DNA of 64,000 nucleotides from NCBI RefSeq assembly GCF_006442795.2, contig NZ_CP083956.1, positions 4,751,501-4,815,500 of the forward strand, written 5' to 3'. Shown here piece after piece: positions 39,796-47,225 of this stretch (position 1 is its first letter; each line of letters opens with the position of its first letter). The position numbers were made by a program, and so were the translations under genes. Source of the stretch: Mesorhizobium sp. B1-1-8 (GTDB lineage Bacteria; Pseudomonadota; Alphaproteobacteria; Rhizobiales; Rhizobiaceae). The notes beneath the pieces are model-generated. The model was not told the origin of the DNA. It did not search any database and saw only the letters and a program-made list of their open reading frames with translations.

Positions 39796-40812
39796 GTGTC
39801 GGGCGTATCTTCCGTGTCTTCTTCCGATTTCAGGCAAATCGCTATCCGGACCGAAGCGGGAAAAGCCGAAAGGCTGTTCCGCGCCGCCGTGTCGGCATTC
39901 TGCTCGCTGACACGCCCCTCGCGCCGCGAGATCGCCCAGCTCGAGGATCTGACGCTGCCGCTGTTCAACGACGTCTCGGTCGAATCCCGTCGCTATGTCG
40001 CCGCCGCGCTCTCCGAATGCGAATACGCGCCGGCCGCGCTGGTGCGGCGGCTGGCCGAGGAGCCGGTCGAGATCGCGGCCCCCCTGCTCACCCGCTCCAA
40101 CGCGCTGAGCGACATCGACCTCATCGCTTTGATCGGTCGTCACGGCCTGCCGCATGCGCGCGCCATCGCGCGGCGCAAGGCGCTCAACCCGACGATTGCC
40201 GACCTGGTCCGCGCGCTGGAGAAGCCAACCCTGGTAAGGACGCGGCCGCCGGAGACCGTCGCCAAACCTGCGCCGGCGAAGCCGGAGCCGGTTGCCACTC
40301 GGGACACCGCGCGCCCGGTTCCCGGCGGGGCAGCGGAAAATGCGCGGCACCGGCTGCGCTCGATCATGCGCCCGGCCGGTGAAGGCGCCGCCGTTGATAC
40401 GTTCCTCGGCCAATCGGCCTATGTGAAGCTGCGCGAGACCGCGCTGACGGGGAACGCCGCCTTCTTCCAGACCGCCCTTTCAGATGCCCTGGAGATCGAC
40501 TTTCAAACCGCCCGTGCGGTGACCGGGCAGTCGAGCTACACTGCCTTGCTTGCGGCGCTCAGGGCGCTCGATCTGACCGAGGACAGGGCGTTCCTGATCG
40601 CGGTCGCCGTCTATCCCGCGGAGTTCCCGCATCCGCAGGCGATCCGGCTGTTCCTCGACCGCTACCAGCAGCTCAATCGCGAGGCGGCGCTGGACAAGGT
40701 GCGTGCCTGGAAGGCCGAGACGCTGTCGCGGGCAATCCGCGGCAATGCGCCGGAGGGCTCCGAGCGCCGCCAGGCGTCGAACAGCGACGAGGCCAGCCTG
40801 AAGGCTTCCTGA
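39796..40812 (+). CDS. DUF2336-family protein
   Basis: About 338 residues. No ATG is available; the GTG at 39796 (VSGVSSVSSSDFRQI) is chosen, while a TTG at 39730 and a GTG at 39814 are alternatives. The N-terminal helical repeat region (LTLPLFNDVSVESRRYVAAALSECEYAPAALVRRLAEEP) is the HEAT-like DUF2336 pattern. A Pro/Ala linker lies in the middle and a C-terminal all-helical half follows. DUF2336 proteins are common in alphaproteobacteria and of unknown function. Confidence 0.78.
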   Translation: MSGVSSVSSSDFRQIAIRTEAGKAERLFRAAVSAFCSLTRPSRREIAQLEDLTLPLFNDVSVESRRYVAAALSECEYAPAALVRRLAEEPVEIAAPLLTRSNALSDIDLIALIGRHGLPHARAIARRKALNPTIADLVRALEKPTLVRTRPPETVAKPAPAKPEPVATRDTARPVPGGAAENARHRLRSIMRPAGEGAAVDTFLGQSAYVKLRETALTGNAAFFQTALSDALEIDFQTARAVTGQSSYTALLAALRALDLTEDRAFLIAVAVYPAEFPHPQAIRLFLDRYQQLNREAALDKVRAWKAETLSRAIRGNAPEGSERRQASNSDEASLKAS

Positions 40813-40819
40813 TCCTGCC

Positions 40820-41167
40820 TCATTCAGTCTTGACGGATAGAAGCTCCTCGGCGGGAACGGCACCCGCCTCGATCTCGACCACCCAGATATCGGGATCGAA
40901 TCTTTTTTCCTTCTCCAGGCGCGCATCGAAGGCGGCGCCTTCGTCGCCGGAGCCGAGCAAAGTGAAGAAGCGCTCGTCGGGCTTTGCCGAATCGTAGCTC
41001 GTCTGCGGCGCCGGCCCGTAGAGGGCAACCTCCCCCAGCCGGCCGCGCGACAGCACGAAGACGGCGCCTGCCTCGATCGCGCCGCGCTTGACCACGGCGG
41101 CAAAGCCGCCGGCGGCGAACACCCGGCGCAACAGGGCCGATACCCACAAATCGGTGGTCACGCGCAT
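40820..41167 (-). CDS. DUF1491-family protein
   Basis: 115 residues. MRVTTDLWVSALLRRVFAAG at the start, GAVFVLSRGRLGEVALYGPAPQ in the middle and DPDIWVVEIEA near the end match DUF1491, a small alphaproteobacterial family of unknown function. Converges on the DUF2336 gene with 8 bp between the stops. Confidence 0.82.
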   Translation of the reverse strand: MRVTTDLWVSALLRRVFAAGGFAAVVKRGAIEAGAVFVLSRGRLGEVALYGPAPQTSYDSAKPDERFFTLLGSGDEGAAFDARLEKEKRFDPDIWVVEIEAGAVPAEELLSVKTE

Positions 41168-41268
41168 GACAGGGTTCCGGACGACATCCGCGGTTCCTTA
41201 CAGCACTGAGCCGGTGACAGGAACGGTTGTCGCCGCTTGGCGCCGTACCTGCAGGATTGGCTCAGGCC

Positions 41269-41579
41269 TTATAACCGCTCCCCTAACAATTCCGGCGTGA
41301 TGTTTCGCCCACCATAAAAGATGCCCAAGATCAGCACGCGTTCGCTCTCGACGGCAAAGGCGATGCTGACAGCGCGGCGATAGCCGACAATGCGCAACCC
41401 CTGCATAATCTCGGTCCGCTCGGTGCCCCGCGCAGGAAACGTTGAGAGGTTTTGGCAATGATCGCGAATACCGGCAACGAAATTCCAAGCGATTGTGGGC
41501 GAGGCGCGCTCCGCGATGTGCTCTAGAGTTCCTCCAGCTCTGCCTTTGCCTGAGGATGGAAAATTACCTCATGCCCCAT
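41269..41579 (-). pseudogene. parE: ParE-type toxin gene with one-base deletion
   Basis: Too broken to appear as one open frame. From the ATG at 41579 it reads MGHEVIFHPQAKAELEEL and then meets TAG (41523-41525). In the -1 frame it resumes directly as HIAERASPTIAWNFVAGIRD and ends NITPELLGERL at 41269. Restoring one base (CTCTAGAG to CTCTATGAG) gives LYEHIAERAS, the expected ParE helix, and a toxin of about 103 residues. It starts 2 bp after the parD stop. As given, the toxin is inactive while the antitoxin is intact. Confidence 0.85.
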
Positions 41580-41581
41580 CG

Positions 41582-41848
41582 TCACTTGGCTTTCGCCAAC
41601 TTCACACGATGACGCGTTTCCAGTTCAGAAAAGACCTTGTCGGCCGGGATGCCCTTCGCTGGATCCTGCCGAAGCTCGGCAAGACGGGATGGGATTTCGA
41701 CACGCAGCCACTTCTCCCGCTCCGCCTCGAAATCTTCCAGCATTCGCAGGCCCGCGCGGACCACTTCGCTGGCATTGTTGTAGCGGCCGGATTCGAGCTG
41801 CTTGCGGATGAAGTTCTCGTAGTGTTCGCTGAGGGCGTAGTTTGGCAT
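41582..41848 (-). CDS. parD: ParD-type antitoxin
   Basis: 88 residues from the ATG at 41848, preceded by [50 protein letters not shown] is the ribbon-helix-helix antitoxin N-terminus, with a charged C-terminus ([20 protein letters not shown]) that would bind the toxin. It is the first gene of a parDE pair whose toxin is frameshifted. ParD normally represses its own promoter; the sites were not identified. Confidence 0.88.
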   Translation of the reverse strand: MPNYALSEHYENFIRKQLESGRYNNASEVVRAGLRMLEDFEAEREKWLRVEIPSRLAELRQDPAKGIPADKVFSELETRHRVKLAKAK

Positions 41849-41945
41849 GGTGACCTCCTGCCTGGACCGCCGCAATATAGCAATAGATGTCAACTATTGA
41901 AATCGGCTTCAGCGATTGCGTTGCCTTGCGACGGCTGCGTACCTG

Positions 41946-42737
41946 TCAGTTCGTCAGGCCGATCTCGCGCATCTTGACGTAGACCGCCTCGTCCGGCTCG
42001 CCGGTCTCCGGCAGGCCGAACAGCGCCTGGAATTCCTTAATCGCGGACTTGGTGCGGGCGCCGACCATGCCGTCGAGCTGCATGTCGTTATTGCCGAAGG
42101 CCTTGAGACCGGCCTGGATCTTGACGATGCGGGCGTCCGGAGCCTGCGTCGCGCCATTGGCCGTGGCGGAGACCGGGATCGCGGCCGGCTTGGCGGCCGC
42201 GGCGGTTGCGGTTGCGGCATCGACCGGGCGCGGCATCGGATGCGGGATGGCCGCCGTCGTCTGCCTGGCGCCGAGCTGGTCGAGCAGCGTGCCGTCAATC
42301 TCGCCGGATGCCGTCAGCCCGACCTTGATCTGGTAGGCCTGGATGGCCTTGCGCGTGGCGGGGCCGGAAATGCCGTCAACCGTGCCGTCATAGAAATTAA
42401 GATCTTTCAAAATGCCCTGCACCTGCTGGACGACCGGGTCGGGCTTGGCCGGCGGCGGCGGCGGCACCTGGCGCACGATGTTGATGGTGGTCTCCGGCTC
42501 GTTGGAGGCGTGCGGAAAATTCTCGATGCTGCGGGTGGCGAAGAAGGCGCCCGCGTGCGGAAAAGGCTGGTACCAGAGCGCGTTGGCGGACACGTAGAAG
42601 AGCGTCACCAGGAAGGCGGTCGAGCCGCCAACCAGCACCGGATTGCGCGAGATCAGCTGGCCGATGGCCACCGCCCCTTCGCCAAGGACCCCGCGCTCGG
42701 GTTCGACGACCTTAGGCCGTTTTGCGGAGCGCGCCAT
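41946..42737 (-). CDS. Peptidoglycan-binding domain membrane protein
   Basis: 263 residues from the ATG at 42737 (MARSAKRPKVVEPERG), preceded by GGGGAGAG. One membrane segment lies at about 34-52 (PVLVGGSTAFLVTLFYVSANALWY). The periplasmic part has two PG_binding_1 repeats: VQGILKDLNFYDGTVDGISGPATRKAIQAYQIKVG and IQAGLKAFGNNDMQLDGMVGARTKSAIKEFQALFG, joined by an Ala/Pro linker. The start overlaps the 3' end of the DivJ-like kinase gene by 26 bp, so it is in that operon. Confidence 0.88.
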   Translation of the reverse strand: MARSAKRPKVVEPERGVLGEGAVAIGQLISRNPVLVGGSTAFLVTLFYVSANALWYQPFPHAGAFFATRSIENFPHASNEPETTINIVRQVPPPPPAKPDPVVQQVQGILKDLNFYDGTVDGISGPATRKAIQAYQIKVGLTASGEIDGTLLDQLGARQTTAAIPHPMPRPVDAATATAAAAKPAAIPVSATANGATQAPDARIVKIQAGLKAFGNNDMQLDGMVGARTKSAIKEFQALFGLPETGEPDEAVYVKMREIGLTN

Positions 42738-44559
42738 TTCTCTCCCCATTTGCATCCCCCTTCGGCTTAGCCGCGGGCATGGGCAGCACGCCTGAGGGCG
42801 CGCCCGAGCGCCGCTTCGGCCCGTTCACCGGCAGGCTGATCGTCACCGTGGTGCCCTCGCCCGGCGCGCTTTCGATCGACATCGTGCCCTCGTGCAGCGC
42901 CACCAGGCCCTTGACCAGCGACAGGCCAAGTCCGGTTCCCTCGAAACGGCGCGTGTAGTCACTCTGGATCTGCATGAACGGCTTGCCGAGGTTGGCGAAA
43001 TCCTCCTCGGCGATGCCGATGCCGGTGTCGCTCACCCAAAAATGCAGCCGCGAGCCGACGCGCTTGGCGCCGATCACCACATTGCCGCCATCGGGGGTGA
43101 ACTTCACGGCATTGGAAACGAGATTGATCAGGATCTGCTGCACGGCGCGGCGGTCGGCATTGATCTCGCCGGCATCCGGCGCGACCTGCGCGTCGAGCGC
43201 GATGCTCTTTGCCTGGGCCAGCGGCAGCATCATCGAGCGGCACATGTCAACCGCCTCGACGAAGCGGAACGGCTCCGGCTCCGTCGCATAGGCGCCTGCC
43301 TCGATGCGCGAAACATCGAGGATCGAGGTGACGACCGACAGAAGATGCTGGCCGGAATCCCGGACAAGACCGACATATTCCTTCTGGCGCGGATCGCTGA
43401 AGCCACCGAACATTTCATGCAGCAGCATGTCGGAAAAGCCGATGATGGCATTGAGCGGCGTGCGCAATTCGTGGCTGACCACCGCCAGGAAGCGGCCCTT
43501 GGCCACTTCGGCAGCGGCGGCTGCCTCTTTGGCGACGGCGACTTCCTCGCGCAATGCGGCAACGTCATCATTCTCGCGTAGCATCAGGGTGAAGAGGTCC
43601 TGGTCGAACTCGCCGCGCATCAATTCCAGGCGGAACGGCCGGAAATTGCCGGCGGACTGGCCGGTGCCGCCGTCGCGCGGCAGCCGGATGCGCAGGTCGA
43701 GCCGGCGCATCAGCACCCCGTCGCGCATGTCGGCGAGCGCGGTGAGGTAGGCGACGCGGTCGGAAAGATGGATGCGGTCGAACAGGCCGGTGCCGAACAG
43801 CAGCTCCGGCGCCAGCTTGAGGATCGAGCGTGACTTGGCGGAGGCATCGAGCACCTCGCCCTGGCGGGCGACGCGCAGGATAACGGCGTCGATGACATCC
43901 TCGAGGCGATCGCCGGCATGCTGCGCCGGCCGCGCGTCGACCGCATTGCTGAAAGCCGCCGCACGCGGAAGCAGCGTCAGCACCCAGGCGAGCGGCAGCA
44001 GCCAGTGCCAGGTGGCGATCTCCGTCGCGCCGAGCGGCGGGAGGTGGCCGGCCAAGGGCTGCAGCAGAATGGCGGCGAGTGCCGCAAGCACTCCCGATAA
44101 GGCCGCGCGGCGTGATCCGGTGATCCACCACGCTTCGACCGGTAACGCGACCGCCAAAAGAGCGACCGGCGAGGCAAGCCCGCCTGCCGACGTGATGGCG
44201 CCGGCAAGGGCGAGGCCGCCCATCGCGATCGCCGCCCGGCTGGCGAACGCCATGTGGCCGGTGGCCGCCACCAGAAGCGCGGCGAACCAGCACAGGCCGA
44301 AGGCGGCGAAGATCGCGGCGACCGTGACGGCCGCGCCGAGGCTCGACGTGACCAAAGTCACCGCCGCACCCGCCGCAAGGAAGGGAGCAGCGAGCATGAC
44401 GCCGATGAAGCGGCGCTGGCGCAAGCGCTCGCCCGGCTCCGTGATGGTCGGGTGAACCATGCGTTCGCAGCCGGCAGCCATCGCACCAGGCAATTGAACG
44501 TATCTGGCCGAAATCGAACTCAACGCACTCGTACCCGGTCGTGAAACTGCCCTGCTCAT
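42712..44559 (-). CDS. Membrane sensor histidine kinase, DivJ-like
   Basis: About 615 residues from the ATG at 44559; several later ATGs are possible. The N-terminal 180 residues hold about six hydrophobic segments (VMLAAPFLAAGAAVTLVTSS, IFAAFGLCWFAALLVAAT, AALSGVLAALAAILLQ). A PAS-like region follows (VIDAVILRVARQGEVLDASAKS). HisKA is VVSHELRTPLNAIIGFSDML; ATPase boxes are NLVSNAVKFT, DTGIGIAEED and GTGLGLSLVK. This is the layout of DivJ, a DivK kinase, and the position near mucR fits the recalled S. meliloti divJ locus. Kinase call is firm, DivJ identity inferred. Confidence 0.78.
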   Translation of the reverse strand: MSRAVSRPGTSALSSISARYVQLPGAMAAGCERMVHPTITEPGERLRQRRFIGVMLAAPFLAAGAAVTLVTSSLGAAVTVAAIFAAFGLCWFAALLVAATGHMAFASRAAIAMGGLALAGAITSAGGLASPVALLAVALPVEAWWITGSRRAALSGVLAALAAILLQPLAGHLPPLGATEIATWHWLLPLAWVLTLLPRAAAFSNAVDARPAQHAGDRLEDVIDAVILRVARQGEVLDASAKSRSILKLAPELLFGTGLFDRIHLSDRVAYLTALADMRDGVLMRRLDLRIRLPRDGGTGQSAGNFRPFRLELMRGEFDQDLFTLMLRENDDVAALREEVAVAKEAAAAAEVAKGRFLAVVSHELRTPLNAIIGFSDMLLHEMFGGFSDPRQKEYVGLVRDSGQHLLSVVTSILDVSRIEAGAYATEPEPFRFVEAVDMCRSMMLPLAQAKSIALDAQVAPDAGEINADRRAVQQILINLVSNAVKFTPDGGNVVIGAKRVGSRLHFWVSDTGIGIAEEDFANLGKPFMQIQSDYTRRFEGTGLGLSLVKGLVALHEGTMSIESAPGEGTTVTISLPVNGPKRRSGAPSGVLPMPAAKPKGDANGERNGALRKTA

Positions 44560-44989
44560 GCAGGTGACTCTTAATTGGCTTGAAATTCGCATTCAGCGTT
44601 TAAGGAATGGATAAGGCTAACGCGGCGAACGCCTTGCCCACGTCAAATATCGGGACGCCGGACCAACAAAGCGCGTCGAGTTGCCGCCATGGTAAACGGA
44701 GCGTTAGCCGCGACGGGGTACCCGAGCCCTGCAAAGTTGGCCGATCGCTTCGTCTATTTCCATAAATTTCTCTTTATAATCAACTAGATATATGGTTATC
44801 ATAAAGTTAATGCAATTGGTGAGATTTGAGACAAATCGATTGCAAAACCAGTCGTTTCGAATTTGCCTAAAATTTGAGGAAAATGCATGGCTTCTGCGCA
44901 AGCCGTCCTTTGCGCGCCCGTGCCATTATCCCCCCATAAAGAGGTCATGCCGATGATGCATGATCCGCTCACGGACGAGAGGCATTGAG
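44560..44989. other. AT-rich intergenic region between divergent genes
   Basis: Noticeably lower in GC than its surroundings (for example TCTAGATATATGGTTATCAT-like stretches around 44790-44830 on either strand). It should hold the promoters of the DivJ-like gene (leftward) and the DUF5330 gene (rightward). A 65-codon minus-strand open frame here has atypical composition and is not called. Confidence 0.5.
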
Positions 44990-45373
44990 ATGGGCTTTCT
45001 GATCAGGATGGCTTTCTGGTTTTCGCTGGTGCTGCTGGCGCTGCCGCTTGGCGTCGGCTCCGACGAGGATGGCCGCGAGAGCGTCGGCCCGATCCAGGCG
45101 CTGTTTGCGGCGCGCGAGGCGGTCGGCGACATCGCCGGCATATGCGAGCGCAAGCCCGATGTCTGCGAGACGGGCAAATCGGCCATGCACACCATCACCG
45201 TCCGAGCCAAGGAAACCGCAAAGATCGCCGCCGCGATGCTGGACGACCAGCGGGCAGGCGCGCCGGAGACGAAGATTGCCGACACATCGGTTGAAACCAC
45301 CGGCAGCGTCGCCGAAGACATCGTGCTGCCGGCCAAGGTCAACATCCCGGTGACGCTGACGGCGAAGAACTGA
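44990..45373 (+). CDS. DUF5330-family exported protein
   Basis: 127 residues from the ATG at 44990. N-terminal hydrophobic segment MGFLIRMAFWFSLVLLALPLG. AAREAVGDIAGICERKPDVCETGKSAMHTITVRAKETAKI, with two cysteines, is the typical DUF5330 pattern of Rhizobiales. Function unknown. A REP fragment follows, then sufE. Confidence 0.8.
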   Translation: MGFLIRMAFWFSLVLLALPLGVGSDEDGRESVGPIQALFAAREAVGDIAGICERKPDVCETGKSAMHTITVRAKETAKIAAAMLDDQRAGAPETKIADTSVETTGSVAEDIVLPAKVNIPVTLTAKN

Positions 45374-45447
45374 TGTCCTTTTTCAGCCGCTCACCTGGCT
45401 CTTTAGTTTGGCGCGATCCCGGACGGAGAGTTACGGCGAAGTCGCCG

Positions 45448-45482
45448 AACCCAACCGTTTCACACTTTTCCTGGAATTGCTC
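45448..45482. repeat. REP-type palindrome fragment
   Basis: CCAACCGTTTCACACTTTTCCTGGAATTGCTCTA matches half of the element at 30108-30151 in reverse orientation. Confidence 0.5.
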
Positions 45483-45571
45483 TAACGCCGCGGACCCGTC
45501 CGACCTCTCGACGTCCGCGGCGTCTTTGTTTTTCCGTGACGCGGCAGCGCCGGGCCACTATATGCGGGGTA

Positions 45572-46000
45572 ATGACGACCTCGATCCGAACGATCCGCGA
45601 CGACTTTTCCCTGCTCGATGAGTGGGAAGACCGCTACCGCTATGTGATCGAGCTCGGCGAGGCGTTGCCGCCGTTCCCCGAACAGGAACGGACCGCCGCC
45701 AACAAGGTGCCGGGCTGTGTCAGCCAGGTCTGGCTGACTACCCAGCAGGGACCGGGTGCCGATCCGGTGATCGACTTCAGGGGCGATTCCGACGCCCATA
45801 TCGTACGCGGCCTCGTCGCCATCATGCTGGCGCTGTTTTCGGGCCGGCCAGCGAGCGAAATCCAGAACACCGATGCGGAAGCGACGCTGAGGGAACTCGG
45901 CCTCGACGAGCATCTGTCGCCGCAGCGCGCCAACGGCCTTCGCTCGATGGTCAAGCGCATCAAGCGCGACGCGGAAGCGGCGTTGAAGCAGACCGCCTGA
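45572..46000 (+). CDS. sufE: Cysteine desulfuration protein SufE
   Basis: 142 residues from the ATG at 45572. ERTAANKVPGCVSQVWL carries the sulfur-accepting Cys49; IVRGLVAIMLALFSGRPASEI and LDEHLSPQRANGLRSMVKRIK complete the fold. SufE takes persulfide sulfur from SufS and passes it to SufB for Fe-S cluster assembly. The gene is apart from any suf operon in this window. Confidence 0.93.
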   Translation: MTTSIRTIRDDFSLLDEWEDRYRYVIELGEALPPFPEQERTAANKVPGCVSQVWLTTQQGPGADPVIDFRGDSDAHIVRGLVAIMLALFSGRPASEIQNTDAEATLRELGLDEHLSPQRANGLRSMVKRIKRDAEAALKQTA

Positions 46001-46018
46001 TCTCCGCTATTGTTTTTG

Positions 46019-46064
46019 CGCAATTCCGGCCGGAAAACCGCTGCGCAGTTTTTCTGGAATTGCT
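46019..46064. repeat. REP-type palindrome after sufE
   Basis: GCAATTCCGGCCGGAAAACC ... TTTTTCTGGAATTGC, a relative of the element at 30108-30151. Located between convergent sufE and mucR. Confidence 0.6.
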
Positions 46065-46094
46065 CCGGCGCCCGCCAAAATCTTCCTCAAAGGC

Positions 46095-46116
46095 AAAACG
46101 GCGCCCGCAGGCGCCG
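46095..46116 (-). terminator. Rho-independent terminator of mucR
   Basis: On the minus strand CGGCGCC-TGCG-GGCGCCG is followed by TTTT. The 7-bp GC stem lies 30 bp after the mucR stop codon. Confidence 0.7.
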
Positions 46117-46145
46117 TCGAATTCCGGAATTCCGGGCGGCTGCGG

Positions 46146-46571
46146 TCAGCGGCCCTTGCGCTTGCGGCCGAGGCCCATCTTTTTGGCGAGCTGCGAACGG
46201 GCCGCGGCATAGTTGGGGGCGACCATCGGATAGTTGGCGTCCAGGCCCCACTTCTCGCGGTATTCTTCCGGTGTGAGGTTGTAGTGGGTCATCAAATGGC
46301 GCTTCAGCGACTTGAACTTCTTGCCGTCCTCGAGACAGACGATGTAGTCGTCATGGACGGACCGCTTCGGATTGACGGCCGGCTTCTGCTTCTCGGCCGA
46401 AGGCTGCTCCGTCGTGCCGCCGACGCGGCCGAGAGCGGCATGGACATCGGCTATCAGGTTCGGCAGCTCGCCGACCGGCACCGGGTTGTTGCTGACATAA
46501 GCGGCGACGACATCGGCCGTCAGCTCGATCAGCGCGTCACTGTTTTTTGAAGGTGTTTCGGCGATATCCAT
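46146..46571 (-). CDS. mucR: MucR/Ros-family transcriptional regulator
   Basis: 141 residues. The N-terminal half ([34 protein letters not shown]) is the oligomerisation region. The zinc-finger region is [33 protein letters not shown]. The Ros zinc ligands would be C79, C82, H92 and H96/97; here C79, D82, H92 and H96, i.e. the second cysteine is aspartate. MucR proteins bind AT-rich DNA, repress exopolysaccharide, motility and other genes, act H-NS-like, and regulate themselves. The upstream 650 bp is AT-rich. Confidence 0.94.
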   Translation of the reverse strand: MDIAETPSKNSDALIELTADVVAAYVSNNPVPVGELPNLIADVHAALGRVGGTTEQPSAEKQKPAVNPKRSVHDDYIVCLEDGKKFKSLKRHLMTHYNLTPEEYREKWGLDANYPMVAPNYAAARSQLAKKMGLGRKRKGR

Positions 46572-47225
46572 TGTGTTCAGGCCCCAACGAGATTGTTTCT
46601 AACTGCGCCCGTTTTCTAGGATCGGGCATCGCGCGAATTTTCCCGCAGGAAAAGCCCCCTGCGATTCGCGTCGCGTTATCTTAATGCCGCTAGAAAGCAA
46701 GTAAGTCAATTCGCATATTGACTTATATTGAGCGATATTCATCAAACATTGCTGATTCAGCTTCAAAAATTCGTGTGGGGTGTAACTTAGCGAGATTTTT
46801 CTGGTCAGACCAGTGTAGCCTGACGCAGCGTCAAGCAAGCTTTAACGACGTGGCGACCATCAAGGTCGAACGCTTATGCTTGACCAATGCTTGCGCATCC
46901 ATGCAACCGGCACAAGGAATCCGGCATATATCCCAGGTTGCCGAACATTGAAGCATTGAGGCCGTCGATCAATAAGGCATGATGCGCGCGTTGAGCGTGT
47001 CGCCGAACGGCACACCGGCCACTTGCCAGGCGGCAAACGCGGTTGCATGAGATTGGGCGGAAAAACTCAAGACAGTCACAGCGACGGCAAGAGCCGCGGC
47101 AACCAGAATACAGGACTTCGTCTTTCCCCCTCAACTTAGCTTCTGCAGACTTGAACCCCGCCCCTTGGACCGCTGCTGAGCGGTGTGTCCATTCGCCATT
47201 CAAGCCAATTCGACAGCGAGACGTA
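46572..47225. promoter_or_regulatory. AT-rich mucR upstream region
   Basis: About 650 bp, with the first 250 bp clearly AT-rich (CAATTCGCATATTGACTTAT and GAGCGATATTCATCAAACAT around 46708-46748). This is the expected setting for MucR autoregulation, which uses AT-rich sites with TpA steps. No confident gene is seen. A decayed open stretch on the minus strand at about 46975-47130 is treated separately. Confidence 0.5.
46976..47128 (-). pseudogene. Possible remnant of a small exported SH3-like protein
   Basis: On the minus strand this frame reads KTKSCILVAAALAVAVTVLS (signal-like), then SAQSHATAFAAWQVAGVPFG and DTLNARIMPY before TGA. AWxVxGVxxxDxLNxR is typical of the first strands of bacterial SH3-like domains in exported rhizobial proteins. 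There is no start codon after the preceding in-frame TGA, and the domain stops after about 20 residues. A relic is the best explanation. Confidence 0.3.

Noticed and set aside
41198..41488. 96-codon minus-strand frame over the parE region
   Set aside because: Wrong frame; the toxin sequence is found in the two frames described under parE.
44704..44901. 65-codon frame in the AT-rich region upstream of the DivJ-like gene
   Set aside because: Atypical composition, no ribosome binding site, and it lies where promoters are expected.
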